Assembly: GCA_026710565.1 (NCBI GenBank) | Contig: JAPOQV010000149.1 | Location: forward strand, 1 to 21,091 | Reading direction: 5' to 3' | Length of the DNA stretch: 21,091 bases | From: Spirochaetaceae bacterium | GTDB lineage: Bacteria; Spirochaetota; Spirochaetia; SZUA-6; Bin103 | In this document: piece after piece, positions 14,745-21,091 of the stretch | Layout: each line of letters begins with the position of its first letter | Numbering within the stretch: position 1 is the stretch's first letter | The notes under the pieces: generated by a model | The model's input: the letters and a program-made list of their open reading frames with translations, nothing else | The model's database searches: none | Told to the model about the DNA's origin: nothing | Position numbers and translations under genes: made by a program

Positions 14745-15070
14745 AGTGCCGCGCTGATCTCGTCTTTCAGTTCCTCCGGCGGATAGTCGACGGCGGTCAC
14801 CCCGGCCTCGCCGAGCAGGCTCATGAACTCCCCTGCGGTCATGCCCGCAAGCCGCGCGGCTTGTACCAGCGTCAGGTGGCGCTCCTCGAAGAGGCGAAGC
14901 GCCAGCGTGCGGTGGACACCGAGCTCAAGCAGGCGATCGTCGAAGGGCACTGCCAGTATCGCGGGTCGTCCGTGTTTCGTGATGAGCGCCAGATGTCCAT
15001 CCTCGGCTTCCTTGATGAGCTCACCGGAGCGCTGTCTGAGATCACGCACACTGAACACGTCAACTTCCAT
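14741..15070 (-). CDS. Antitoxin, apparent Phd/YefM-UPF0175 fusion
   Basis: The ATG at 15070-15068 gives 109 residues; an open extension upstream to 15184 lacks family resemblance. Residues 1-44 read MEVDVFSVRDLRQRSGELIK... with LALITKHGRPAILAVPFD, which is the Phd/YefM fold that binds DNA and represses its own operon. Residues about 45-105 (LGVHRTLALRLFEERHLTL, AARLAGMTAGEFMSLLG, VTAVDYPPEEL) are UPF0175, the usual partner of DUF3368 toxins. The fusion combines two antitoxin families that are normally separate. It overlaps the toxin gene by four bases and precedes it, the normal antitoxin-first order. A GTGTACAC palindrome at 15089-15096, 19 bases upstream, could be its operator. Confidence 0.85.
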   Translation of the reverse strand: MEVDVFSVRDLRQRSGELIKEAEDGHLALITKHGRPAILAVPFDDRLLELGVHRTLALRLFEERHLTLVQAARLAGMTAGEFMSLLGEAGVTAVDYPPEELKDEISAAL

Positions 15071-15186
15071 CAGCCCTGATCCCCTGCTGTGTACACGAAT
15101 CGTAGCACAATTACCGGGGACTTCGGGCGATGATCCCTGCGCCGCCGTGGACTCGCTCAGCGGCGCCCCATGGGAGGGCGACAATG

Positions 15187-15214
15187 TTGACAGATCGGTC
15201 GCAACCTGCGACCG
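15187..15214 (+). promoter_or_regulatory. TTGACA box with adjacent perfect inverted repeat
   Basis: TTGACA at 15187-15192 is a perfect -35 match. Starting four bases later, arms CGGTCGCA (15196-15203) and TGCGACCG (15207-15214) form a perfect 8-base inverted repeat with a 3-base spacer. It lies between the divergent antitoxin and the oxidase operon, about 50 bases before the GTG at 15263. No good -10 box is found at 16-18 bases, so an operator is more likely than a plain promoter. No T tract follows, so it is unlikely to be an intrinsic terminator. Confidence 0.45.
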
Positions 15215-15262
15215 TTAACAGCGAGCCAAGTCACGGCTCCCACTTCCTCCGGAGGATCCTAC

Positions 15263-16129
15263 GTGCAGCTACGTGAACACTCTACTCTGACCCCGGCACC
15301 GGCAGGCGCACGCCGCCGGTCGCTGATCCCCACCGCCCTGCTGGCGGCCCTGCTGGCGTTGACGCTGGCCGCCTGTGGCGGCGGTGACGACGAAGGCGGG
15401 ACCACGACCGAAGCCGAGCAGCCGAAGGAGCCCGCGACCACGTCCAGCGCCGAGGCGGCGACCACGCCGGCCGCGCTCAACGCGACCATCAGCGGCACCA
15501 TCACCTTCGGCGCCGAAGCCAGGCGCGAGCCGCAGGTGCTGAACATGGAGGCCGACCCCGTCTGCGCCGAAAAGAACGCGGAAGACCCCAAGACCGAGCA
15601 GGCGTTCCTGCTCGACGATTCGAAGGGGATCGCCAACGTCCTGATCCAGGTCAAGTCCGGGCTCCCCGACATGGAGTTCGACGCCCCCGAGTCGGAGGTG
15701 GAGTTCACCCAGTCGGGCTGTCTCTACGATCCGCACATCCTGATCGCGCGGGTCGGCCAGACGGTCAAGATCCTCAATCCCGACGGCACGCTCCACAACG
15801 TGCACGTGTTCGGCAAGGTCAACCAGGAGTTCAACCAGGCGATGCCGAAGTTCCAGACCGAGCTGGATCAGGTGTTCGACAAGGTGGAGGCCGAACCGTT
15901 CGCCATCAAGTGCGACGTGCACCCCTGGATGAACGCCTTCGGCGTGGTGCTCGACCATCCGTATGCGGCCGTGACCGCGGCGGACGGCAGCTTCAGCATT
16001 CCGAACCTGCCGGCCGGCACCTACCAGGTGGAGGTCTGGCACGAGCTGCTGGGCGCGTCGACCCATGAGGTGACCGTCGAGGACGGCGGTACCGCGACGC
16101 TCGATCTGGCCCTGCAGCCGCCGAGCTGA
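15263..16129 (+). CDS. Lipoprotein with amicyanin-like cupredoxin region and carboxypeptidase-regulatory domain
   Basis: The start is GTG at 15263 with GGAGGA at 15251-15256. The protein has 288 residues. A signal peptide ends in the lipobox LAAC, with C38 lipidated, followed by an acidic/Thr-rich linker. The copper-site pattern is H178 and H181 in LHNVHVFGK plus KCDVHPWM at 216-223. This corresponds to the C-x2-H-x2-M loop of amicyanin-type blue copper proteins, so C217, H220, M223 and H178 or H181 are candidate ligands. Residues about 232-285 (ADGSFSIPNLPAGTYQVEVW) match the carboxypeptidase-regulatory-like beta domain. C101 and C153 may form a disulfide. Position directly before oxidase subunit I suggests copper handling or electron transfer to the oxidase. 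Which one is not resolved by sequence. Confidence 0.85.
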   Translation: MQLREHSTLTPAPAGARRRSLIPTALLAALLALTLAACGGGDDEGGTTTEAEQPKEPATTSSAEAATTPAALNATISGTITFGAEARREPQVLNMEADPVCAEKNAEDPKTEQAFLLDDSKGIANVLIQVKSGLPDMEFDAPESEVEFTQSGCLYDPHILIARVGQTVKILNPDGTLHNVHVFGKVNQEFNQAMPKFQTELDQVFDKVEAEPFAIKCDVHPWMNAFGVVLDHPYAAVTAADGSFSIPNLPAGTYQVEVWHELLGASTHEVTVEDGGTATLDLALQPPS

Positions 16130-16146
16130 GCCGACGGGCTGACGTA

Positions 16147-17949
16147 GTGGCGCACGCCGGCACCGCAGACCACGCCGCGCACTCGCACGGCGACCACCCG
16201 CCGGAGCCGTTCTGGCGGAAGTACCTCTTCTCCACCGATCACAAGACGATCGGCATCCAGTACGGCCTCACCGCCTTGGTGTTCCTGTTCTTCGGGTTCT
16301 GCCTGGTGATGATCATGCGCTACAGCATCGCCTACCCGGGCAGTCCGCTGCCGCTGCTGGGCGGTCTGCTCAACCTGCCCGAGCCGGGCGCCATTCCGCC
16401 GGAGTTCTACAACCAGCTCGGCGCCATGCACGGCACGATCATGGTCTTCCTGGGCGTCGTGCCGCTGGCGGTGGGCGCCTTCGGCAACTACTTCGTGCCG
16501 CTGCAGGTGGGCGCCCCGGACATGGCGTTCCCGAAGCTCAACATGACCAGCTACTGGATGTACTTCATCGGCGGCGTGGTCATGCTGATCAGCTTCTTCG
16601 TGCCGGGCGGCGCCGCCAAGTCCGGCTGGACCTCCTACGCGCCGCTGTCCGTGATCGAGACGGTGGGGCAGACGTGGTGGCTGATCGGCATGATCTTCCT
16701 GATCACTTCGTCGCTGCTCGGCTCGATCAACATCATCACCACGATCGTCCAGCTCCGCGCGCCAGGGCTGGCCTACATGCGCATGCCCTTCTTCGTCTGG
16801 GCGCAGCTCATCACCTCGTTCCTGCTGCTGCGGGCGTTCCCGCCGCTGGAGGCGGCCGGAGTGCTGCAGCTCCTGGACCGGGTCGCGGGCACCAGTTTCT
16901 TCCTTCCGAGCGGACTGGTCATCTCCGGCGAGCCGCTGGAGGTGTCCGGCGGCGGCAGCGCGCTGCTGTGGCAGCACCTGTTCTGGTTCCTGGCCCACCC
17001 GGAGGTGTACGTCCTGATCCTGCCGGCGTTCGGGGTCATCGCCGAGGTCATCGCCAACAACACGCGCAAGCCGCTGTGGGGCTACAAGTCGCTGGTCTAC
17101 GCGGCGCTGTTCATGGGTTTCATGTCGTTCATCGTCTGGGCCCACCACATGTTCCTGACCGGCATGGGCACGGTGGTCAGCTCCTTCTTCCAGTTGACGA
17201 CCATGATCATCTCGGTGCCGTCGATCATCATCCTGACGGCGCTCATCCTGTCGCTGTGGGGCGGCTCCATCCGCTTCACGGCGCCGATGAAGTTCGCGCT
17301 GGCCTTCATCCCCATGTTCGGCATCGGCGGCCTGACCGGCCTGCCGCTCGGCCTGGCGAGCGCCGACATCTACCTGCACGACACCTACTACGTGATCGGC
17401 CACTTCCACTACGTCGTGGCGCCCGGTTCGCTGTTCGGGCTGTTCGCCGGGATCTACTACTGGTATCCCAAGGTGACCGGCCGGCGCATGAGCGAGCGGC
17501 TGGCGAGCTGGCACTTCTGGCCTTCGCTGATCTTCATGAACGGCGTGTTCTTCCCGATGTTCATCCAGGGCATGGCCGGCGTGTCCCGGCGGCTCTACGA
17601 CGGCGGCGCCACGTACGCGCACGCTCAGGACGTGCTCTGGCTCAACGAGGTGATGTCGTTCTCCGCGTGGGGGCTGGGGCTGGCGCAGATCTTCTTCATC
17701 GTCAACTTCATCATCAGCCTGCGGAAGCCGAAGGAAGCGGAAGACAACCCGTGGGAGGCGACCACCCTGGAGTGGGCAGCGCCCTCACCGCCGCTGCCGC
17801 ATGTGAACTTCCGCGAGCCGGTGGCCGTTACCCGGCCGCCCTACGACTACAGCCCGGCAGGCACCAAGGCCGGTTTCCTGCCGCAGAACAGTCCCGCCGG
17901 GGCCGGTCCCGAGCCGGCCGGCGCGGCGCCGTCGGGCGCCGGACACTGA
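16147..17949 (+). CDS. ctaD: Cytochrome c oxidase subunit I (aa3-type, A1-like)
   Basis: The protein has 600 residues, GTG start, and about twelve membrane helices. Heme and copper ligands are H95 (AMHGTIM), H284, H333, H334, H419 and H421. Y288 in AHPEVY is the cross-linked tyrosine, and E286 is the A1-type glutamate. The D channel is intact (N114, D125, N132). The K-channel lysine is missing: the segment usually VPTGIK is VPSIII here, with I362 at the lysine position. The N-terminus has five histidines in 17 residues, and the C-terminal tail is Pro/Ala-rich. The enzyme reduces O2 to water and pumps protons at the membrane. The lysine is discussed as a finding. Confidence 0.97.
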   Translation: MAHAGTADHAAHSHGDHPPEPFWRKYLFSTDHKTIGIQYGLTALVFLFFGFCLVMIMRYSIAYPGSPLPLLGGLLNLPEPGAIPPEFYNQLGAMHGTIMVFLGVVPLAVGAFGNYFVPLQVGAPDMAFPKLNMTSYWMYFIGGVVMLISFFVPGGAAKSGWTSYAPLSVIETVGQTWWLIGMIFLITSSLLGSINIITTIVQLRAPGLAYMRMPFFVWAQLITSFLLLRAFPPLEAAGVLQLLDRVAGTSFFLPSGLVISGEPLEVSGGGSALLWQHLFWFLAHPEVYVLILPAFGVIAEVIANNTRKPLWGYKSLVYAALFMGFMSFIVWAHHMFLTGMGTVVSSFFQLTTMIISVPSIIILTALILSLWGGSIRFTAPMKFALAFIPMFGIGGLTGLPLGLASADIYLHDTYYVIGHFHYVVAPGSLFGLFAGIYYWYPKVTGRRMSERLASWHFWPSLIFMNGVFFPMFIQGMAGVSRRLYDGGATYAHAQDVLWLNEVMSFSAWGLGLAQIFFIVNFIISLRKPKEAEDNPWEATTLEWAAPSPPLPHVNFREPVAVTRPPYDYSPAGTKAGFLPQNSPAGAGPEPAGAAPSGAGH

Positions 17950-17961
17950 GCCAGCATCCTC

Positions 17962-18555
17962 ATGGATATTCCCTACACTTCGGCCGAACATCCGGAGACA
18001 CGCCTCTACAACGGCAAGCTTGGCATCTGGCTCTTCCTGGCCTCCGAGGTGCTGCTGTTCGGGGCGTTCTTCTCGACCTACATCCTGCTGCGGGTCGGCG
18101 CCGGCGGGAACTGGCCGGTGCAGGCGGAGTTGCTCAACATCCCGCTGGCCACGGTCAACACCGTCATCCTGATCACGTCCAGCGTGACCATGGTGATGGC
18201 GTGGGCGTCGCTGAAGATGGAGCGGTTCGGCCGCTTCCAGCTCTACTTCGGCGCCACCATCGCGCTGGCGCTGGCCTTCCTGGTGATCAAGGGATTCGAG
18301 TACGGGGCCGAGTTCTCCCATCACCGCTATCCCAAGACCAACACCTTCCTGGCGATCTACTTCACGATGACGGGCCTGCACGGCGTGCACATCCTGGCCG
18401 GGGTGGTGGTCAACCTCTATCACCTGGCGACCGCGCGCAGGTGGTACCGGGACGACAAGGAACGGCTGGCCAACCGCATCGAGATCGCCGGGCTGTACTG
18501 GCCCTTCGTCGACCTGGTCTGGATCTTCCTGTTCCCGGTCCTGTACCTGATCTGA
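17962..18555 (+). CDS. ctaE: Cytochrome c oxidase subunit III
   Basis: This 197-residue protein has five predicted membrane segments and lacks the first two helices of the mitochondrial form, as bacterial quinol and caa3-type subunits III do. LGIWLFLASEVLLFGAFFS (20-38) is the family's first helix with its conserved Glu29. KGFEYGAEF and 'TMTGLHGVHILAGV' (about 136-149) are further subunit III blocks. It supports proton uptake and stability of subunit I. It lies 12 bases after ctaD. Confidence 0.95.
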   Translation: MDIPYTSAEHPETRLYNGKLGIWLFLASEVLLFGAFFSTYILLRVGAGGNWPVQAELLNIPLATVNTVILITSSVTMVMAWASLKMERFGRFQLYFGATIALALAFLVIKGFEYGAEFSHHRYPKTNTFLAIYFTMTGLHGVHILAGVVVNLYHLATARRWYRDDKERLANRIEIAGLYWPFVDLVWIFLFPVLYLI

Positions 18556-18580
18556 CGATGGATGCACTCAGGAGTCGATG

Positions 18581-18895
18581 ATGGCCGACCAACACGTCGA
18601 GAAGCACGTCCGCCAGTACCTGATCGTGTTCGCAGCGCTGCTGGTGCTGACGATCGTCACGGTGCTGGCCAGCCGCATCGACATCGGCGCGGCCGGCGGC
18701 ATCATCCTCGCCCTGATCATCGCAAGCGTGAAGGGCACCCTGGTGGCCGGCGTGTTCATGCACCTGTTCAGCGACAAGCGCAAGATCGTCTACGTGGTGC
18801 TGATCTATACCGGGATCTTCCTGCTGGTGCTGTTTCTGCTCACCGGCCTGAGCTATGGGGACACGCTGGATCTCGGCCCGCCGGAGTCCGGGTAG
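18581..18895 (+). CDS. Cytochrome c oxidase subunit IV (prokaryotic COX4/CyoD-like)
   Basis: The protein has 104 residues with three hydrophobic segments at about 14-32, 40-58 and 68-88. 'AAGGIILALIIASVKGTLVAGVFMHL' is split by the KG pair and FMHL typical of the COX4_pro family. It is a small helical subunit of the oxidase with a stabilising role. Two ATGs are adjacent at 18578 and 18581. The second has better spacing from CAGGAG (18569-18574) and is used here. It follows ctaE by 25 bases. Confidence 0.85.
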   Translation: MADQHVEKHVRQYLIVFAALLVLTIVTVLASRIDIGAAGGIILALIIASVKGTLVAGVFMHLFSDKRKIVYVVLIYTGIFLLVLFLLTGLSYGDTLDLGPPESG

Positions 18896-18900
18896 ACGAC

Positions 18901-19104
18901 ATGTCGCTCAAGGTGTTCCACGTCGTCTTCGTCAGCATCGCCGGGCTGTTCCTGGCGCTGTTCTCGCTCTGGGCGTTCCTGTTCGCTCCCGGTCTGGACC
19001 GCGGGCCGGCGGTCGCGCTGGGCATCTCGGCGGCGGTCGGACTGGCGGCCCTGATCGTCACCGAGCGGCTCGTGCTTGCCAGCCTGCCGCGGAGGTCGCG
19101 GTGA
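18901..19104 (+). CDS. 67-residue two-helix membrane protein of oxidase cluster
   Basis: ATG at 18901 follows the COX4 stop by five bases. The sequence MSLKVFHVVFVSIAGLFLAL starts the first membrane helix, and a second runs about 37-60. The basic C-terminus is LPRRSR. Small 'MSLKxFH' proteins of this kind recur next to oxidase genes in several environmental phyla, as far as I recall, but have no assigned function. Stop codon overlaps the next start (GTGA at 19101-19104). Confidence 0.7.
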   Translation: MSLKVFHVVFVSIAGLFLALFSLWAFLFAPGLDRGPAVALGISAAVGLAALIVTERLVLASLPRRSR

Positions 19105-19391
19105 TCGGCCGCCACGCCGCGCGGCTGCATCCTGCGCTGGTGGCCGCGGCGCTGCTCCTGGTGCCGCGCCTGGCCGGCGCCTGCGCGGTCTGTTTCGGGG
19201 ACCCCGACTCGCCTGCCTCCAAGGGGCTGACCGCCGCCGTGATGTTCCTGGTGGGGGTCATCGTCGTGGTGCTGGCGGGCGTCGCGCTGTTCGCGGGTTC
19301 CACCCTGCGGCGCAACGAGCGGCAGCATGAGCACGGCGCGCAGAGCGCTGCGCTGCCCGGAGGAAGCCTGACTGGGGGAACCGATGGTTGA
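19101..19391 (+). CDS. 96-residue secreted/membrane protein with CxxC
   Basis: GTG at 19101 overlaps the previous stop codon. An N-terminal signal-like helix ends near LAGACAVCFG, which leaves a CAVC pair at 27-30 just after the likely cleavage or lipid site. A single membrane helix follows (MFLVGVIVVVLAGVALFAG), then a basic RRNERQHEHG tail. 'CAVCFGxPDSP' proteins occur in oxidase clusters as I recall, possibly as CuA- or thiol-linked assembly helpers. Role is inferred from position only. It overlaps the subunit II start by eight bases. Confidence 0.7.
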   Translation: MIGRHAARLHPALVAAALLLVPRLAGACAVCFGDPDSPASKGLTAAVMFLVGVIVVVLAGVALFAGSTLRRNERQHEHGAQSAALPGGSLTGGTDG

Positions 19392-20163
19392 ATTCGCGCA
19401 GGCACTCGGCCTGCCGCTCGACATCTCCGCTCACGGCTACCGGATCGACGCGATCATCGGCTGGGTGCACCTGGTCATGTTCGTGCTGTTCGTCGGCTGG
19501 GGGGCGTTCTTCATCTACGCCATGATCCGCTTCCGGCGGCGGAACAACCCCGTCGCCGACCCGCAGGGCGTCCGCACGCACGCGACCAGCTACCTGGAAG
19601 CCGTGATCGTCGTGATCGAGCTGGTGCTGCTGTTCGCGCTGTCGATCCCGTTCTGGGCCGGCTTCGTGGCCAAGGTGCCGGAGCCCTCGGAGGCGATGCG
19701 GATACGCGTCGTCGCGCAGCAGTTCCAGTGGAACATCCACTACGCCGGCCCCGACGGCGTGTTCGGCCGTACCGACCCGGCGCTGGTACGCCCGCAGGAG
19801 AACAACCACATCGGCCTCGACCGCGACGACCTGTTCGGCAAGGACGACGTGATGACCAACAATCAGCTCAACGTCCCGATCGACCAGCCGGTCGTGATCG
19901 AGCTGTCCAGCCTGGATGTCGTGCACAGTTTCTTCGTGCCGGTGCTGCGGGTGAAGCAGGACGCGGTCCCGGGACTGGTGATTCCACTGACCTTCACCGC
20001 GACCGCCACCGGCAAGTACGAGATTGCGTGCGCGCAGCTCTGCGGCATCGGCCACGCGCAGATGCGCGGCTTCATCACCCTGATGGATCAGGCCGAGTTC
20101 GACCAGTGGCTGGCCGAACGCTCCCAGGAAGCTCAGGAGAGCGGGGCGGGCGGCTTTTTCTGA
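19384..20163 (+). CDS. ctaC: Cytochrome c oxidase subunit II (CuA)
   Basis: This 259-residue protein has two membrane helices (about 25-48 and 72-95) and a periplasmic cupredoxin domain. CuA ligands are H181, C216, C220, H224 and M227 in VHSFF and CAQLCGIGHAQM. Q218 replaces the usual Glu between the cysteines. The aromatic patch QQFQWNIHYAG (112-122) is the electron-entry region. There is no cytochrome c domain at the C-terminus, so electrons must come from a separate donor. It is the last gene of the oxidase operon, an unusual place because ctaC normally leads. The overlap with the previous gene indicates translational coupling. Confidence 0.95.
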   Translation: MVEFAQALGLPLDISAHGYRIDAIIGWVHLVMFVLFVGWGAFFIYAMIRFRRRNNPVADPQGVRTHATSYLEAVIVVIELVLLFALSIPFWAGFVAKVPEPSEAMRIRVVAQQFQWNIHYAGPDGVFGRTDPALVRPQENNHIGLDRDDLFGKDDVMTNNQLNVPIDQPVVIELSSLDVVHSFFVPVLRVKQDAVPGLVIPLTFTATATGKYEIACAQLCGIGHAQMRGFITLMDQAEFDQWLAERSQEAQESGAGGFF

Positions 20164-20198
20164 TCCCGGTCGACGCCGGCCGAGCCTGAGCCGGACCG

Positions 20199-20975
20199 TC
20201 AGGACGACAGCGGGTACACCTGCGGGAACGCGTCGCCGGTGAGTTGCGCGCCGTCGGTCACGCGCACGAACGGCTTCATCGGGTGCTCGCCCGCCTGCAC
20301 GTAGCGGGTCTGCTCCGGCATGTAGTGGATGGCGATGGCGCGGCGCGGCCCGTCGCTGCGGTTCGGGAACGAGGCGTGCCACGTCAGGCAGTGGTGGTAG
20401 TGGACGTGCCCGGCACACACCGGTCGCGGCTCGGCGCTCACGGAGTGGCCGCCGTAGGTGGCAGGCAGATCCTGGCCCGGATCGGGCAGTGAAGCCTCAC
20501 CCCAGTGATGGGAGCCCGGGACCATCCACATGCAGCCGTTGTCGAGGCCGACGTCGTCCAGGGCTACCCACGCCGTGACCTGCACGTCCGGCGCGATGAC
20601 CGGCCACGCCGGTCCGTCCTGGTGCCAGTGCGTGGTGCCGCCGGTGCGCGGCGGCTTGTGCTGGATCTGGTCGTGCCACACGCGCAGCTCGCGCGCGCCG
20701 GTGAGCTGGACCACCTCCGCGACAATCGTCGGATGGTCCAGCAGGCGGCGGAACGCCGGGCTGGCCTGCCAGATGTTGACCACCTGCTGCACCGGGGCCC
20801 GCTCCTGGCCGATGTCGCGGTCCAGCACCGGCTTCGTGCCGTCCCCCGCATCGCGCTCGGCGGACACGCGGGCCAGCTCCGTGCGCAGCTCGTCGACGGC
20901 GTCCACTTCGAGCACGCGCCCTCCGGTCACGAATCCCCGTTCCTCGAACGAGCGTATGTCGGCTCCGCTCAACAT
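20199..20975 (-). CDS. Phytanoyl-CoA dioxygenase (PhyH) family oxygenase
   Basis: The protein has 258 residues with ATG at 20975. It is an Fe(II)/2-oxoglutarate-dependent oxygenase. 'THWHQDGPAWP' gives H118-x-D120, and LTWHASFPNRSDGPRRA gives the distal H200 and an Arg pair at 211-212 that binds 2-oxoglutarate. The central WVALDDVGLDNGCMWMVPGSH block is the family core. There is no signal peptide. PhyH homologues act on many small molecules, so substrate is unknown. It is convergent with ctaC, 35 bases apart, and its start overlaps the stop of an upstream leftward gene, showing a two-gene unit. Confidence 0.93.
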   Translation of the reverse strand: MLSGADIRSFEERGFVTGGRVLEVDAVDELRTELARVSAERDAGDGTKPVLDRDIGQERAPVQQVVNIWQASPAFRRLLDHPTIVAEVVQLTGARELRVWHDQIQHKPPRTGGTTHWHQDGPAWPVIAPDVQVTAWVALDDVGLDNGCMWMVPGSHHWGEASLPDPGQDLPATYGGHSVSAEPRPVCAGHVHYHHCLTWHASFPNRSDGPRRAIAIHYMPEQTRYVQAGEHPMKPFVRVTDGAQLTGDAFPQVYPLSS

Positions 20976-21091
20976 GGCTTTATCCAGACCTCCACTTCGT
21001 CCACGATCACCGGGCTCGACCGTTGCGGGTCGGCCTGGTCCAGCGTGATCGCCAGATCGTTCTCTCCCTGGACCGGAGCGTCGGCCGGCAG
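20969..21091 (-). CDS. 3' end of an unrecognised gene, coupled to PhyH
   Basis: The leftward frame is open from the window edge for 40 codons, ending TGA at 20971-20969 with the sequence ATGTTGA shared with the PhyH start. The visible residues include GENDLAITLDQADP and VIVDEVEVWIKPC. Alternating hydrophobic residues suggest a terminal beta-sandwich, as in many glycosidase or carbohydrate-linked proteins of these lineages. No family can be named from this piece. Confidence 0.6.
   Translation of the reverse strand: MPADAPVQGENDLAITLDQADPQRSSPVIVDEVEVWIKPC

Noticed and set aside
15196..15214. Inverted repeat as a rho-independent terminator
   Set aside because: No T tract follows on either strand, and both neighbouring genes point away from it.
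16021..17622. Leftward open frame opposite ctaD
   Set aside because: Antisense of a definite oxidase gene; the translation is rich in His, Arg, Glu and Gln and lacks any domain.

Overview
The window is a high-GC, densely packed stretch of bacterial chromosome dominated by aerobic respiration genes. A lipobox lipoprotein, a twin-arginine Rieske protein and a multiheme c-type cytochrome imply an envelope with a periplasm-like compartment. The set of conserved tiny membrane genes around the oxidase, the cupredoxin/carboxypeptidase-regulatory lipoprotein, the sulfatase and the PhyH dioxygenase recalls uncultivated or environmental Acidobacteriota, Planctomycetota, Poribacteria or Latescibacterota-like lineages. 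This taxonomic guess is inference only. I saw no rRNA, tRNA, CRISPR array, transposase or integrase.

Layout. 1-234: 5' part of a leftward histone-deacetylase-like gene. 293-10952: a rightward electron-transfer block. It holds two ferredoxins, a small membrane protein, an FprA-type ferredoxin-NADP reductase, a membrane-anchored HEAT-repeat protein, a Rieske protein, a b6-type cytochrome b, a separate cytochrome b C-terminal subunit, an eight-heme cytochrome c with a long coiled coil, a polytopic membrane protein and a zinc-ribbon membrane protein. Two tiny leftward membrane-protein genes (1414-1720) lie inside this block. 10959-12275: a cytoplasmic-type sulfatase. 12480-14128: a two-gene AAA ATPase plus TOPRIM-like pair with less GC-biased codon use, resembling OLD/PARIS-type defence pairs. 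About 14205-14247: a fragment matching the sulfatase gene. 14253-15070: a leftward toxin-antitoxin pair (DUF3368 PIN toxin; antitoxin that looks like a Phd/UPF0175 fusion). 15263-20163: a rightward oxidase operon of cupredoxin lipoprotein, cytochrome c oxidase I, III, IV, two tiny membrane genes and II. 20199-21091: a leftward PhyH dioxygenase behind the 3' end of an unrecognised gene.

How it fits together. The Rieske/cytochrome b complex would take electrons from quinol and pass them through the eight-heme cytochrome, possibly via the cupredoxin lipoprotein, to the CuA site of an aa3-type oxidase. No small soluble cytochrome c is encoded here. The ferredoxins and ferredoxin-NADP reductase could couple this chain to low-potential carriers. 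The accessory genes at 10959-15070 separate two respiratory blocks that point the same way. The strongest oddities are an oxidase subunit I lacking the K-channel lysine while keeping the rest of the A1-type signature, the eight-heme coiled-coil cytochrome in a b6-type complex, and the AAA/TOPRIM pair next to a sulfatase-derived scar.
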